Shown: positions 1 through 5,090 of the stretch, in pieces
Numbering within the stretch: the stretch's first letter is position 1
Layout: each line of letters begins with the position of its first letter
DNA from: Alphaproteobacteria bacterium
Lineage (GTDB): Bacteria; Pseudomonadota; Alphaproteobacteria; UBA2136; UBA6156
Direction: 5' to 3'
DNA length: 5,301 bases
Assembly: GCA_020249005.1 (NCBI GenBank)
Contig: JADCGN010000121.1
Location: 1 to 5,301 of the forward strand
The notes under the pieces: generated by a model
The model's input: only the letters and a program-made list of their open reading frames with translations
The model's database searches: none
Told to the model about the DNA's origin: nothing
Translations under genes and position numbers: made by a program

Positions 1-213
1 CCAGCCCAGCCAACGCCACGTTTGCCCCGGCAGCGCCAACCACCAGCATGCCAGCCCCACCAGGCAAAACCCCCAGGCCAGCGGGGGATTGGTCGGCCAC
101 AAAAAATACGTCAGCGCCCCGGCCCATGCGCCGCACGCCAAGGCCAGCGGCGTAGCCTCGGGCGCCAAACGCCGCCCAAGCTGCTGCAGCTGGTGGCCTA
201 AGCCTGGCGCCAC
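1..213 (-). CDS. ComEC/Rec2-like DNA-uptake membrane protein, N-terminal part (cut by window edge)
   Basis: A minus-strand frame stays open from upstream of position 213 to base 1 with no stop, so this is the start of a gene running off the left edge. From a GTG at 213 it gives 71 codons. After a short Gln/Arg-rich head (LQQLGRR) come two hydrophobic stretches, PLALACGAWAGALTYFLWP and PPLAWGFCLVGLACWWLAL, joined by a short Pro/Asn turn. This pattern, a Pro-led helix ending in YF.., then a PPL..G helix, matches my memory of the N-terminus of ComEC/Rec2 proteins, the inner-membrane channel that passes single-stranded DNA during transformation. The start is uncertain because other GTG codons lie at 234 and 240. 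With GTG 213 the frame overlaps the tilS end by 16 bp, which suggests translational coupling. It could be another polytopic membrane protein, since the competence and nuclease domains are outside the window. Confidence 0.6.
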   Translation of the reverse strand, partial: MAPGLGHQLQQLGRRLAPEATPLALACGAWAGALTYFLWPTNPPLAWGFCLVGLACWWLALPGQTWRWLGW

Positions 214-1109
214 GTCAGCGTACCCGCCCGCCACTGCCACACCAGGCCGCCCAAGCTGGCCTGCCCTGCAGGCTGTGCCGCCAGCCGTGCCAGTAAGGCC
301 AAGCGCTTGCTGGTACGCACCACCGCCCCTCCGGCAGCTTGCGCCGCGATAATCTCGCCCAACACCTGCCCGGCCACTTCGGCAGGCAAGGTCACCAAAG
401 CCGCCACGGGCACGGTTGCAGGGTACATCGCCCGAAAGGCCTGCACCTGCGCCGCCACGGCGGCCTGCGCGCGCGCCGCCGCCTGGGCCGCCGCCGCCAG
501 GCCGTGCACCGGAACCCCCGCCGCCGCCAGCTGCGGCAACAGCGCCCGCACCCGGGCACGTTGGTTTTGGGTATCGGGGTCATCCAGCCACGGCTGCCCC
601 TGCGCCATCAACCAAGCCCGCAAGGCTTCGCGCGCCACCCCAAGCAACGGGCGGCCAATCCGTACCCCGCCCACCACCGTCTCGGGCGCCAGTGCTGCCA
701 ACCCACGCACGCCGCTGCCCTTGCCCGCGCGCATCAGAAAAGTTTCGGCCACATCGGTTTGAGTATGCGCCAGCAGCACGCCCGCATAACCGTGGGCCGT
801 ACACAGCTGGTGGAAAAAAGCCAATCGTGCCGCCCGCGCCTGGGCTTCGGCATTGCTGGGCGCCTTGCCGCCGCCATGGCCCACATGCAAGGTTACGCCC
901 AACAATTCCGCCTGCGCCCGCACGAAGGCTTCGGCCTCATCGCCCCAAGCACTCCAGCGGTGGTTGTAGTGCGCCCACGCCACCGTAGCCCCCGCCTGCT
1001 GTAACAGCCGGGCCAACGCAAGGCTATCCCCACCGCCCGAAACGCCCAGCAACCACCCAGAGTGCCTTAAGTGCGCTAACCATTCTGCAGAAAATTCAAG
1101 CGGTGCCAT
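198..1109 (-). CDS. tilS: tRNA(Ile)-lysidine synthase TilS
   Basis: TilS attaches lysine to C34 of the CAU-anticodon tRNA-Ile using ATP, making lysidine so that the tRNA reads AUA and is charged with isoleucine. It acts in the cytosol and is normally essential. The protein (303 residues) carries the PP-loop SGGGDS at residues 24-29 and further stretches typical of the TilS N-terminal domain: AHYNHRW, the SNAEAQARAARLAFF segment, LLAHTQTDVAETFLMR followed by KGSGVRGLAA, and RPLLGVAREALRAWL...WLDDP. It is shorter than the roughly 430-residue E. coli enzyme, so a full C-terminal domain is probably absent or reduced. I prefer ATG 1109 over the upstream GTG 1118, because an AAGG lies 8 bases before the ATG but only 4 before the GTG. 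It starts 24 bp after the cpoB stop and its end overlaps the next frame, so it is likely co-transcribed. Confidence 0.95.
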   Translation of the reverse strand: MAPLEFSAEWLAHLRHSGWLLGVSGGGDSLALARLLQQAGATVAWAHYNHRWSAWGDEAEAFVRAQAELLGVTLHVGHGGGKAPSNAEAQARAARLAFFHQLCTAHGYAGVLLAHTQTDVAETFLMRAGKGSGVRGLAALAPETVVGGVRIGRPLLGVAREALRAWLMAQGQPWLDDPDTQNQRARVRALLPQLAAAGVPVHGLAAAAQAAARAQAAVAAQVQAFRAMYPATVPVAALVTLPAEVAGQVLGEIIAAQAAGGAVVRTSKRLALLARLAAQPAGQASLGGLVWQWRAGTLTWRQA

Positions 1110-1118
1110 AGCTGGCAC
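1103..1118 (-). other. Small hairpin over the tilS translation start
   Basis: In minus-strand RNA, GGTGCC (1118-1113) can pair with GGCACC (1108-1103) around the loop AGCTAT. The start codon ATG 1109-1107 spans the loop/stem border, and the GG of the AAGG ribosome binding site falls in the stem. This six-pair, GC-rich stem could hide the tilS start unless ribosomes ending at the cpoB stop (1134-1136) open it. The pairing is visible; the coupling role is inferred. Confidence 0.4.
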
Positions 1119-1133
1119 CTTGCCTTGCCACGC

Positions 1134-1967
1134 TTACAACTTCAAGCCAGCCAAGCGCGCTTTGGCCCGTTCGGCCAAGGGGTTGGTAGGGTAATCCTTC
1201 ACCAACTTATCCCAGGCCGCTTTGGCGAGCTGCGGCTGCTTTAACTGTTCCAACGCCACACCCATTTTGAAGAGGTTATCGGGAGCTTTCTGGCCTTTTG
1301 GAAACGCCCGCAAACCATCGCGGAAGGCCTGCACGGCGCCGGCCGGGTTGTTTTGCACCAAGCGGCTTTCGCCCAACCAGTAGAAGGCATTGTCGGCCAG
1401 AGCATCGGTGGGGTGGCGCTTGATGAATTCCTGCAACCAAGCCTCGGCCTCCTGGTACTGCGTGGCCGTCAGGTAGGCATACGCCTTCTCGTACAGCGTG
1501 GTGGCCGAGATATTGGCGGGCACCGTAATGCTCACCGACGCCGGGGTAGTCACGGCCGGGCTGACGGCGGCGGCATTGCCCGCTGCTGGAGCCATTGGGC
1601 GGCTCTCCAGCACTTGAAGACGTCGCTCCAACTCATTAAAGCGAATATCATAATCTTTCTGAATCTCGTCCACACGGCGCGCAATGGCTTCAATCGCAAA
1701 CTGCATACGCTCCACGCTGCCGTTGCGCTGAGCGCCTTCTTGTTCCAGCTCTTCCAAGCGGCGGGAAAGTTCTTGCAGGCTCGCCACCGCGGCAGTGGTC
1801 GGCAGTGTCGGAGCCCCATGAAGCGGAGCCACCGTGGGTGCCAGCGGCGCCGGCCCCAGATTCTTATTCAGAATCGCTGGATTAACCTGGGCTTGTCCCA
1901 CAGATATTAAAGTAAAAGAAACAAAAAAAACCAACCTCCTGCACCACGGCAGGAGGTTGGTGGACAT
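1134..1967 (-). CDS. cpoB: Tol-Pal system protein CpoB/YbgF
   Basis: CpoB is a periplasmic protein that works with TolA and Pal and, in E. coli, coordinates septal peptidoglycan synthesis with outer-membrane constriction. From ATG 1967 the protein has 277 residues. A Sec signal peptide (RR then VFFVSFTLISVGQA) is probably cut after Ala26. A Pro/Ala linker follows, then a charged coiled coil at about 62-123 (SLQELSRRLEELEQE to NELERRLQVLESR). A second Pro/Ala/Thr linker leads to three TPR units from about 157 to 272, starting LYEKAYAYLTATQYQEAE and containing the FYWLGES motif. This order is that of the family. An in-frame ATG at 1982 would add five residues (MTLRT). Neither start has a strong ribosome binding site; GGGTAA precedes 1982. 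Oddly, the signal-peptide codons contain a terminator-like hairpin followed by eight U residues (entry at 1922-1961). Confidence 0.93.
   Translation of the reverse strand: MSTNLLPWCRRLVFFVSFTLISVGQAQVNPAILNKNLGPAPLAPTVAPLHGAPTLPTTAAVASLQELSRRLEELEQEGAQRNGSVERMQFAIEAIARRVDEIQKDYDIRFNELERRLQVLESRPMAPAAGNAAAVSPAVTTPASVSITVPANISATTLYEKAYAYLTATQYQEAEAWLQEFIKRHPTDALADNAFYWLGESRLVQNNPAGAVQAFRDGLRAFPKGQKAPDNLFKMGVALEQLKQPQLAKAAWDKLVKDYPTNPLAERAKARLAGLKL
1922..1961 (-). terminator. Intrinsic-terminator-like hairpin plus U8, inside the cpoB 5' coding end
   Basis: Read as minus-strand RNA, a 12-bp perfect stem (ACCAACCTCCTG at 1961-1950, paired with CAGGAGGTTGGT at 1941-1930) closes an 8-base loop and runs straight into TTTTTTTTG. 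The last stem pair uses the first T of that run. This is the classical shape of a Rho-independent terminator, correctly placed for the upstream pal gene, whose stop is at 2005. It works only in the minus direction, since on the plus strand the stem is followed by TGGACATC. It lies wholly inside the favoured cpoB frame, encoding the end of the N-region and the start of the hydrophobic core of the signal peptide (codons 2-16). Whether it terminates RNA in the cell cannot be read from sequence. Confidence 0.72.
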
Positions 1968-2004
1968 CGTCCGCAGAGTCATCGGTTACCCGAGACGCGG
2001 GCCA

Positions 2005-2538
2005 CTATTGCAGCACCAGCACGCCGCGGCGGTTCTTGGCCCAAGCGGCTTCGTCGTGGCCTTCCACTGCCGGACGCTCTTTGCCGTAGCTGATGGTGGT
2101 CAGCTGGTTGGCATCCAGGCCAGCGCCCACCAGGTAGCGCTTGATGGCTACGGCGCGGCGGTCGCCCAGCGCCAGGTTGTATTCGCGGGTCCCGCGCTCG
2201 TCGGCATGGCCTTCAACCGTCACGCCCTTCACGCCGTTGGCCTTGGCAAATTCCACGAACTTGTTCAGGGCGCCTTCGGCATCGCTGCGGATCGCCGCGC
2301 TGTCGTAGTCAAAGAACACTTGGTTCAGACCACCGGCCACGAACTCGTTTTGGAACTTTTGGTGCACATCGGCGGCGTTTTGGCCGGCCAAGCCGCCCTT
2401 GCCAGCGCTCATGCTGCTGTCGCCGTAGTTGCTGCCCTTGGTGTTGGCGGCAACGTCGAGGTCAGGGCTCTTCAAGCAAGAGCAACCCGCCAGCAGTGCC
2501 ACCGTGGCCAGAGCGCCGAATTTCATGGTGTTGGTCAT
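2005..2538 (-). CDS. pal: Peptidoglycan-associated lipoprotein Pal
   Basis: Pal is an outer-membrane lipoprotein that binds diaminopimelate-containing peptidoglycan and links the envelope layers together with TolB and TolA. The protein (177 residues) has a short lipoprotein signal ending in the lipobox LLAG-C, with the lipidated cysteine at residue 19. A flexible Gly/Ser-rich linker follows, and then an OmpA-like domain from about 71 to 177: NQVFFDYDSAAI, VEGHADERGTREYNLALGDRRA, TISYGKERP, and NRRG near the end. The peptidoglycan-contacting Asp of GHADERG and the Arg of NRRG are present. I choose ATG 2538, not the upstream ATG 2547: AAGGA at 2551-2547 lies 8 bases from 2538 but abuts 2547. 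It heads the minus-strand unit, and tolB, which often precedes it, is replaced by a divergent gene. Confidence 0.96.
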   Translation of the reverse strand: MTNTMKFGALATVALLAGCSCLKSPDLDVAANTKGSNYGDSSMSAGKGGLAGQNAADVHQKFQNEFVAGGLNQVFFDYDSAAIRSDAEGALNKFVEFAKANGVKGVTVEGHADERGTREYNLALGDRRAVAIKRYLVGAGLDANQLTTISYGKERPAVEGHDEAAWAKNRRGVLVLQ

Positions 2539-2546
2539 GGGGAACA

Positions 2547-2551
2547 TCCTT
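2547..2551 (-). promoter_or_regulatory. pal ribosome binding site (decides the start)
   Basis: AAGGA on the minus strand ends 8 bases before ATG 2538. It directly abuts the ATG at 2547, too close for normal use, so 2538 is the likely start of pal. Confidence 0.7.
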
Positions 2552-2635
2552 TTATTTGAGGTTCGCGTTTAAGTTGAACTGTTGGCGCCAGAGCACAAAA
2601 CCCTGAGCGCGTGAGCGCAACCTACGCAGCTTGAT

Positions 2636-2677
2636 GTGGTAAAGCAAGCCAAAACAGGGGGTTTTTGCTTAAGCCAC
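2636..2677 (-). other. Imperfect hairpin at the start of the predicted pal leader
   Basis: GTGG (2636-2639) can pair with CCAC (2674-2677), AAGCA (2642-2646) with TGCTT (2666-2670), and AAAAC (2651-2655) with GTTTT (2661-2665). A four-base bulge (AGCC) and a small internal loop interrupt the stem, and the loop is five bases. It lies just downstream of the predicted pal transcription start. A protective 5' stem-loop or a decayed terminator are both possible, and no known riboswitch is recognised. Confidence 0.3.
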
Positions 2678-2693
2678 CAACATCAGTGTGTCT

Positions 2694-2721
2694 TTTATAA
2701 TCTGCTTGTAAGATGCGCGCA
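2694..2721 (-). promoter_or_regulatory. Candidate sigma-70 promoter for pal
   Basis: On the minus strand, TATAAA (2699-2694) lies 16 bases downstream of TTGCGC (2721-2716). The -10 box is near consensus and the -35 box is weak (only TTG matches). Transcription would begin near 2687 and give a leader of about 150 bases ahead of ATG 2538. The -10 overlaps the plus-strand TATAAT at 2696-2701. Confidence 0.45.
2696..2701 (+). promoter_or_regulatory. Perfect TATAAT -10 box, candidate promoter of the HTH-methyltransferase gene
   Basis: TATAAT matches the sigma-70 consensus in all six bases and sits in the AT-richest part of the divergent intergenic region. No good -35 is seen 16-18 bases upstream (the sequence there is near GCCACC), so it may need an activator. 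It would start transcription about 120 bases before GTG 2828. Confidence 0.45.
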
Positions 2722-2827
2722 AGACGTAAATCGGTCACAACCCGCCGGCTTTTCAAGCATGCACCAAGGCCCCCTTTGAGCGGCCATCCCCTGTCAGGAC
2801 CCAAGCCTTGCCCTTACATAAGCCTGC

Positions 2828-4129
2828 GTGACCACTGCTGCCACCTTGCCGTTGCCGTTTCAAGCCGCCGCAACGCCTGAGCCCCTGCCCGCCCACACCA
2901 GCAGCCTCGCCCACCGCTTGCTGTGGGGGGCAGAGATGGTGGGGGGGAAACGCGCCCTGGCGGCGGCGGCCAATGTTTCCGAGGCCCAACTTTACCGTTA
3001 TTTGGAAGGCGACAGCGCCATTCCGCACGATAAGCTGACCGCCCTGGCCGGGGCTTTTGGTGCCGACCCAGCCTGGCTGCTGACCGGCCGCGGCCCCTGG
3101 CAACCACCGCAACACCGTTCACGGCCGGAATTTCGTGGCCAACTGTTACAAGAAATTCATGAAGGGCTGGAGCTGCTGTTGGTGGAATATCAACGCGTCT
3201 TTCCGCCACCGTTGAAAAGCCGCATGGTGCGTTACCTGTATGAGGTGTTGCGGCACGATGAAGTGCAACACCAGAAAATGACCGTGCTGGATCGCTTTAA
3301 GCTGCTCCAGTACGTCAGTTTTCTGGGCGAACTACGCACCCCAACCGAATTGGATGTGTTGAGCGAGGCCTTCGAGATTCTGGAATACCGGGGTTTAAGC
3401 ACCGACTACGCCCAACACCACCAACTGCTCACCACCTGGTGCAACCTCTTGGTGCGGGGGATGCGGGGCTATTACAACAGCTACGCGGGCCAAGTGTATT
3501 TTGAACGAATGGGGCAAACCCTCCCCGCCGAGGCCATTGGTGAGCTCCACAATTTGGTCAACGTGGCGCTGCAAACCTTGCAACAACCAACCTTACGCTG
3601 GTTGGATCTGGGCTGCGGCAACGGGCGACACCTGGCCCACTTACACAAGTTCATGCCCAATGTGCAATTGCAGGGGCTGGAGTTAAGCGACTTGGGGGTT
3701 GAACTCTGCAAAAAGCTGGAAAGCAGTGAACGGCTGCCCGTAGGCTGCGTCAGCCAAGGTGATATGCGGCTGATTCCCTACAAGGCCGACAGCTTTGACG
3801 TGGTTTATGCGCGCTTAAGCTTGCAAGCCTTACCTCTTCTTGGCTCCCTCCCCATCGGTCTACGTGAATGCCTTGATGAAGTGAAAAGGATTCTGAAGCC
3901 AAGAGGCCTTTTTATCGCGATTTGTCCTCGCGGCAGTGGGTTTGATTACAAACTGCCCTTCCAGTATTTAAATCCAACGGACCTTGTCGAATTATTCAAA
4001 CCTCATTGGCAACTTATTAAAGACCACTCGGTGGAGTGGCAAAAACTTAGTACTGGCCAGTCTCACCAAAGGAAAACCGAGGGAGAGTTTACCTTCGTTT
4101 GGCAAAAGCTCGGAGAGCAAAAACCTTAA
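2828..4129 (+). CDS. XRE-type helix-turn-helix / class I SAM-dependent methyltransferase fusion
   Basis: A 433-residue protein with three parts. After a Pro/Ala-rich head, residues about 26-90 form an XRE/Cro-CI-like DNA-binding domain (HRLLWGAEMVGGKRALA, then NVSEAQLYRYLEGDSAIP, ending WLLTGRGPW), the type common in phage-repressor-like regulators. Residues about 100-250 are mostly helical and unrecognised. From about 255 comes a Rossmann-fold methyltransferase: motif I LDLGCGNGR (259-267), an acidic residue after the second strand (LQGLELS, Glu285), GDM (311-313), then ADSFDVVYARLSLQAL and LKPRGLFIAI. SAM binding is expected, but the substrate is unknown. It may be a regulator that senses SAM or couples methylation to DNA binding (inference). 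GTG 2828 is the first possible start, because an in-frame TAA lies at 2819-2821. No clear ribosome binding site is seen. ATG 2936 has a G-rich upstream but would cut into the HTH. Confidence 0.85.
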   Translation: MTTAATLPLPFQAAATPEPLPAHTSSLAHRLLWGAEMVGGKRALAAAANVSEAQLYRYLEGDSAIPHDKLTALAGAFGADPAWLLTGRGPWQPPQHRSRPEFRGQLLQEIHEGLELLLVEYQRVFPPPLKSRMVRYLYEVLRHDEVQHQKMTVLDRFKLLQYVSFLGELRTPTELDVLSEAFEILEYRGLSTDYAQHHQLLTTWCNLLVRGMRGYYNSYAGQVYFERMGQTLPAEAIGELHNLVNVALQTLQQPTLRWLDLGCGNGRHLAHLHKFMPNVQLQGLELSDLGVELCKKLESSERLPVGCVSQGDMRLIPYKADSFDVVYARLSLQALPLLGSLPIGLRECLDEVKRILKPRGLFIAICPRGSGFDYKLPFQYLNPTDLVELFKPHWQLIKDHSVEWQKLSTGQSHQRKTEGEFTFVWQKLGEQKP

Positions 4130-4542
4130 TGGGTGCAGTCTGCAGCTGTTCTGATTTCAACCCCATACGCCTTTAAGTTCACCCCAAACTCGGCCTGATA
4201 CGCCGGCACTGTCACGGCTTCAAAAATGGCTTCGGCGCCCGTAACATCTGGCGTGTGGTGCAGGTATTCGCCAAACAGCAGCTCGCAATCGGCAAAGTAC
4301 TGGCGGGTAAAGCTAATATGAGCGTGCCATACCGCATCCACCAGCTTGGGCGGCACCAGGCTCAGCGCGGGGTAGCGCGCGCTCAGCGTCAGGAATTGGC
4401 GGTACAGCTGCTCGGCGCGGGCCAAATCGGCCCCTTGCAGGCCGGTGTCGGCGGCCACATGGGCCATCACGGCGGTTAAATCCACTCGGGCCAAGCGGCT
4501 TTCAAAGCTGGTGTCAAACTGAGATTGGCTGAGTGCGGTCAT
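4126..4542 (-). CDS. Small protein with the core motif of the glycine-rich domain-containing protein-like (GRDP/DUF1399) family
   Basis: A 138-residue, probably cytosolic protein with no signal peptide or membrane helix. Residues about 45-98 carry EQLYRQFLTLSARYP, then LVDAVWHAHISFTRQYFADC and LLFGEYLHHTP. The pattern VDxxWHxHIxxTRxYxxDC..FGxYLHHxP is what I recall for the GRDP-like family, known as longer plant proteins and as short bacterial ones. The conserved Trp72, His73, His75, Cys86, His95 and His96 might bind a metal, but no biochemical role is established to my knowledge. ATG 4542 fits the usual short N-terminus, with GGGAAAG about 11 bases upstream. In-frame ATG 4585 and the codons back to 4689 would add a tail that crosses the palindrome at 4569-4582. 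Its TAA overlaps that of the facing methyltransferase gene within TTAA 4126-4129. Confidence 0.8.
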   Translation of the reverse strand: MTALSQSQFDTSFESRLARVDLTAVMAHVAADTGLQGADLARAEQLYRQFLTLSARYPALSLVPPKLVDAVWHAHISFTRQYFADCELLFGEYLHHTPDVTGAEAIFEAVTVPAYQAEFGVNLKAYGVEIRTAADCTH

Positions 4543-4721
4543 GGTTGCGAGACTTTCCCTGATTGATCTCTCGTATACGAGATGCATGGTTTCGTATCCA
4601 CCACACTTTTGCAAGGGGGTCGCGTAAATAATTTTCAATTTGTGCAATTGCCGGGGTGCCAACTGGCAAACCCTGCCGGCTGCGGTCACGGTGCTGCCAC
4701 CAAGCAGGAGCTCGCCGCCCG
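4543..4721. other. Divergent intergenic region with an AT-rich patch
   Basis: This 179-base stretch separates the GRDP-like gene from the plus-strand hypothetical gene. Besides the palindrome at 4569-4582 it holds an AT-rich patch at about 4624-4648 (TAAATAATTTTCAATTTG), the likely promoter area for one or both genes. I cannot pick out a convincing -35/-10 pair on either strand. Confidence 0.5.
4569..4582. promoter_or_regulatory. Perfect 14-bp palindrome, candidate operator
   Basis: TCTCGTATACGAGA is fully symmetric and lies 26 bases upstream of ATG 4542. Its core TCGTATACGA fits the TxGTATACxA pattern of some GntR/FadR-subfamily operators. A partial copy of the half-site (TCGTAT) lies at 4592-4597. 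The position suits an operator for the minus-strand GRDP-like gene and argues that this stretch is 5' untranslated rather than coding. No GntR gene is in the window, so the binding protein is unknown. Confidence 0.45.
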
Positions 4722-5045
4722 ATGACCCCCACCCCAGACCCGTACGCCCCTCAGCCCACCCAGCCGTGCGGCCGGCTGATCCTCATTTTGGAAACTGCCC
4801 TGGCCCCCACCAGCCGTGCTGCCTTACAAGCCAAATTGCAGCTGTGGCACCAGCAGCCCGAGCCCACCTTTGTCGCCAGCCTGGCCCACCCCGCCCGGGC
4901 GGCGGCGTTACGGGCCGATGCTGGGAAAGTCTTTTATAATACCACCGATGATCTGACTCTGGATGAGACGGTGGCGCTGCTCCCCTGGCGCGAGGTGTGG
5001 TTGCTCGCCAACGGCCGTTTTTGGCAAGGTTTGCCGCCCCGCTAG
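4722..5045 (+). CDS. Hypothetical protein, 107 residues
   Basis: I do not recognise this protein. From ATG 4722, with AGGAG at 4706-4710 about 11 bases upstream, it gives 107 residues. A Pro-rich head (MTPTPDPYAPQPTQPCGR) leads into LILILETALAPTSRAALQAKLQLW, then FVASLAHPARAAALRADAGKVFY, an acidic turn (NTTDDLTLDETVALL) and a Trp-rich end (PWREVWLLANGRFWQGLP). No signal peptide or long membrane segment is evident, so it is probably a small soluble alpha/beta protein. Codon use looks like the neighbouring real genes. The frame is also open back to 4656, but those codons give an Arg/Cys-rich stretch overlapping the intergenic region. The membrane-protein gene on the same strand starts 45 bases after its stop, so the two may be co-transcribed. 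Confidence 0.6.
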   Translation: MTPTPDPYAPQPTQPCGRLILILETALAPTSRAALQAKLQLWHQQPEPTFVASLAHPARAAALRADAGKVFYNTTDDLTLDETVALLPWREVWLLANGRFWQGLPPR

Positions 5046-5090
5046 GCAGCACGGTTGCAGCCCGTACGCCTGCGGCATAGCGTGGCGCCC

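Larger units (their letters stand above)
2539..2827. other. Divergent intergenic region between pal and the HTH-methyltransferase gene
   Basis: About 290 bases without a supported gene. It holds the candidate overlapping promoters near 2694-2721, an imperfect hairpin at 2636-2677, an 8-bp palindrome TGGCGCCA at 2583-2590 and an 8-base tandem repeat (TGAGCGCG then TGAGCGCA) at 2604-2619. A 60-codon minus-strand frame at 2622-2804 has no recognisable features and spans the promoter boxes, so I do not call it a gene. Confidence 0.7.

Noticed and set aside
416..560. GCC/CCG-rich stretch resembling a repeat array
   Set aside because: It is the alanine-rich codons of tilS on the other strand, with no regular unit or spacing.
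307..1004. Long plus-strand open frames antisense to tilS (307-762, 339-1004, 416-988)
   Set aside because: They lie opposite a clear tilS gene in very GC-rich DNA, and their translations are Arg/Pro/Ala-rich low complexity with no domain.
1968..1982. cpoB start at ATG 1982
   Set aside because: It adds only MTLRT before a complete signal peptide. The GGGTAA upstream is a modest ribosome binding site, so this remains possible but is not preferred.
1834..2559. 241-codon plus-strand frame opposite pal and the cpoB start
   Set aside because: It mirrors the codons of pal, a certain gene; the His/Val/Ala-rich translation has no recognisable motif.
2604..2619. TGAGCGCG/TGAGCGCA tandem repeat as an iteron or regulator site
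   Set aside because: Only two short copies are present, with no further copies nearby; likely chance in GC-rich DNA.
2622..2804. 60-codon minus-strand frame in the pal upstream region
   Set aside because: It crosses the predicted promoter boxes of both strands and shows no family features.
2753..3209. Minus-strand frames opposite the HTH domain (2753-3115, 2814-3209)
   Set aside because: They overlap the well-supported HTH-methyltransferase gene and give Gly/Arg-rich shadow translations.
4543..4689. N-terminal extension of the GRDP-like gene to 4689 or 4585
   Set aside because: The extra residues do not fit the short N-terminus of the family and would place the perfect palindrome inside coding sequence; ATG 4542 is preferred, though 4585 is not excluded.
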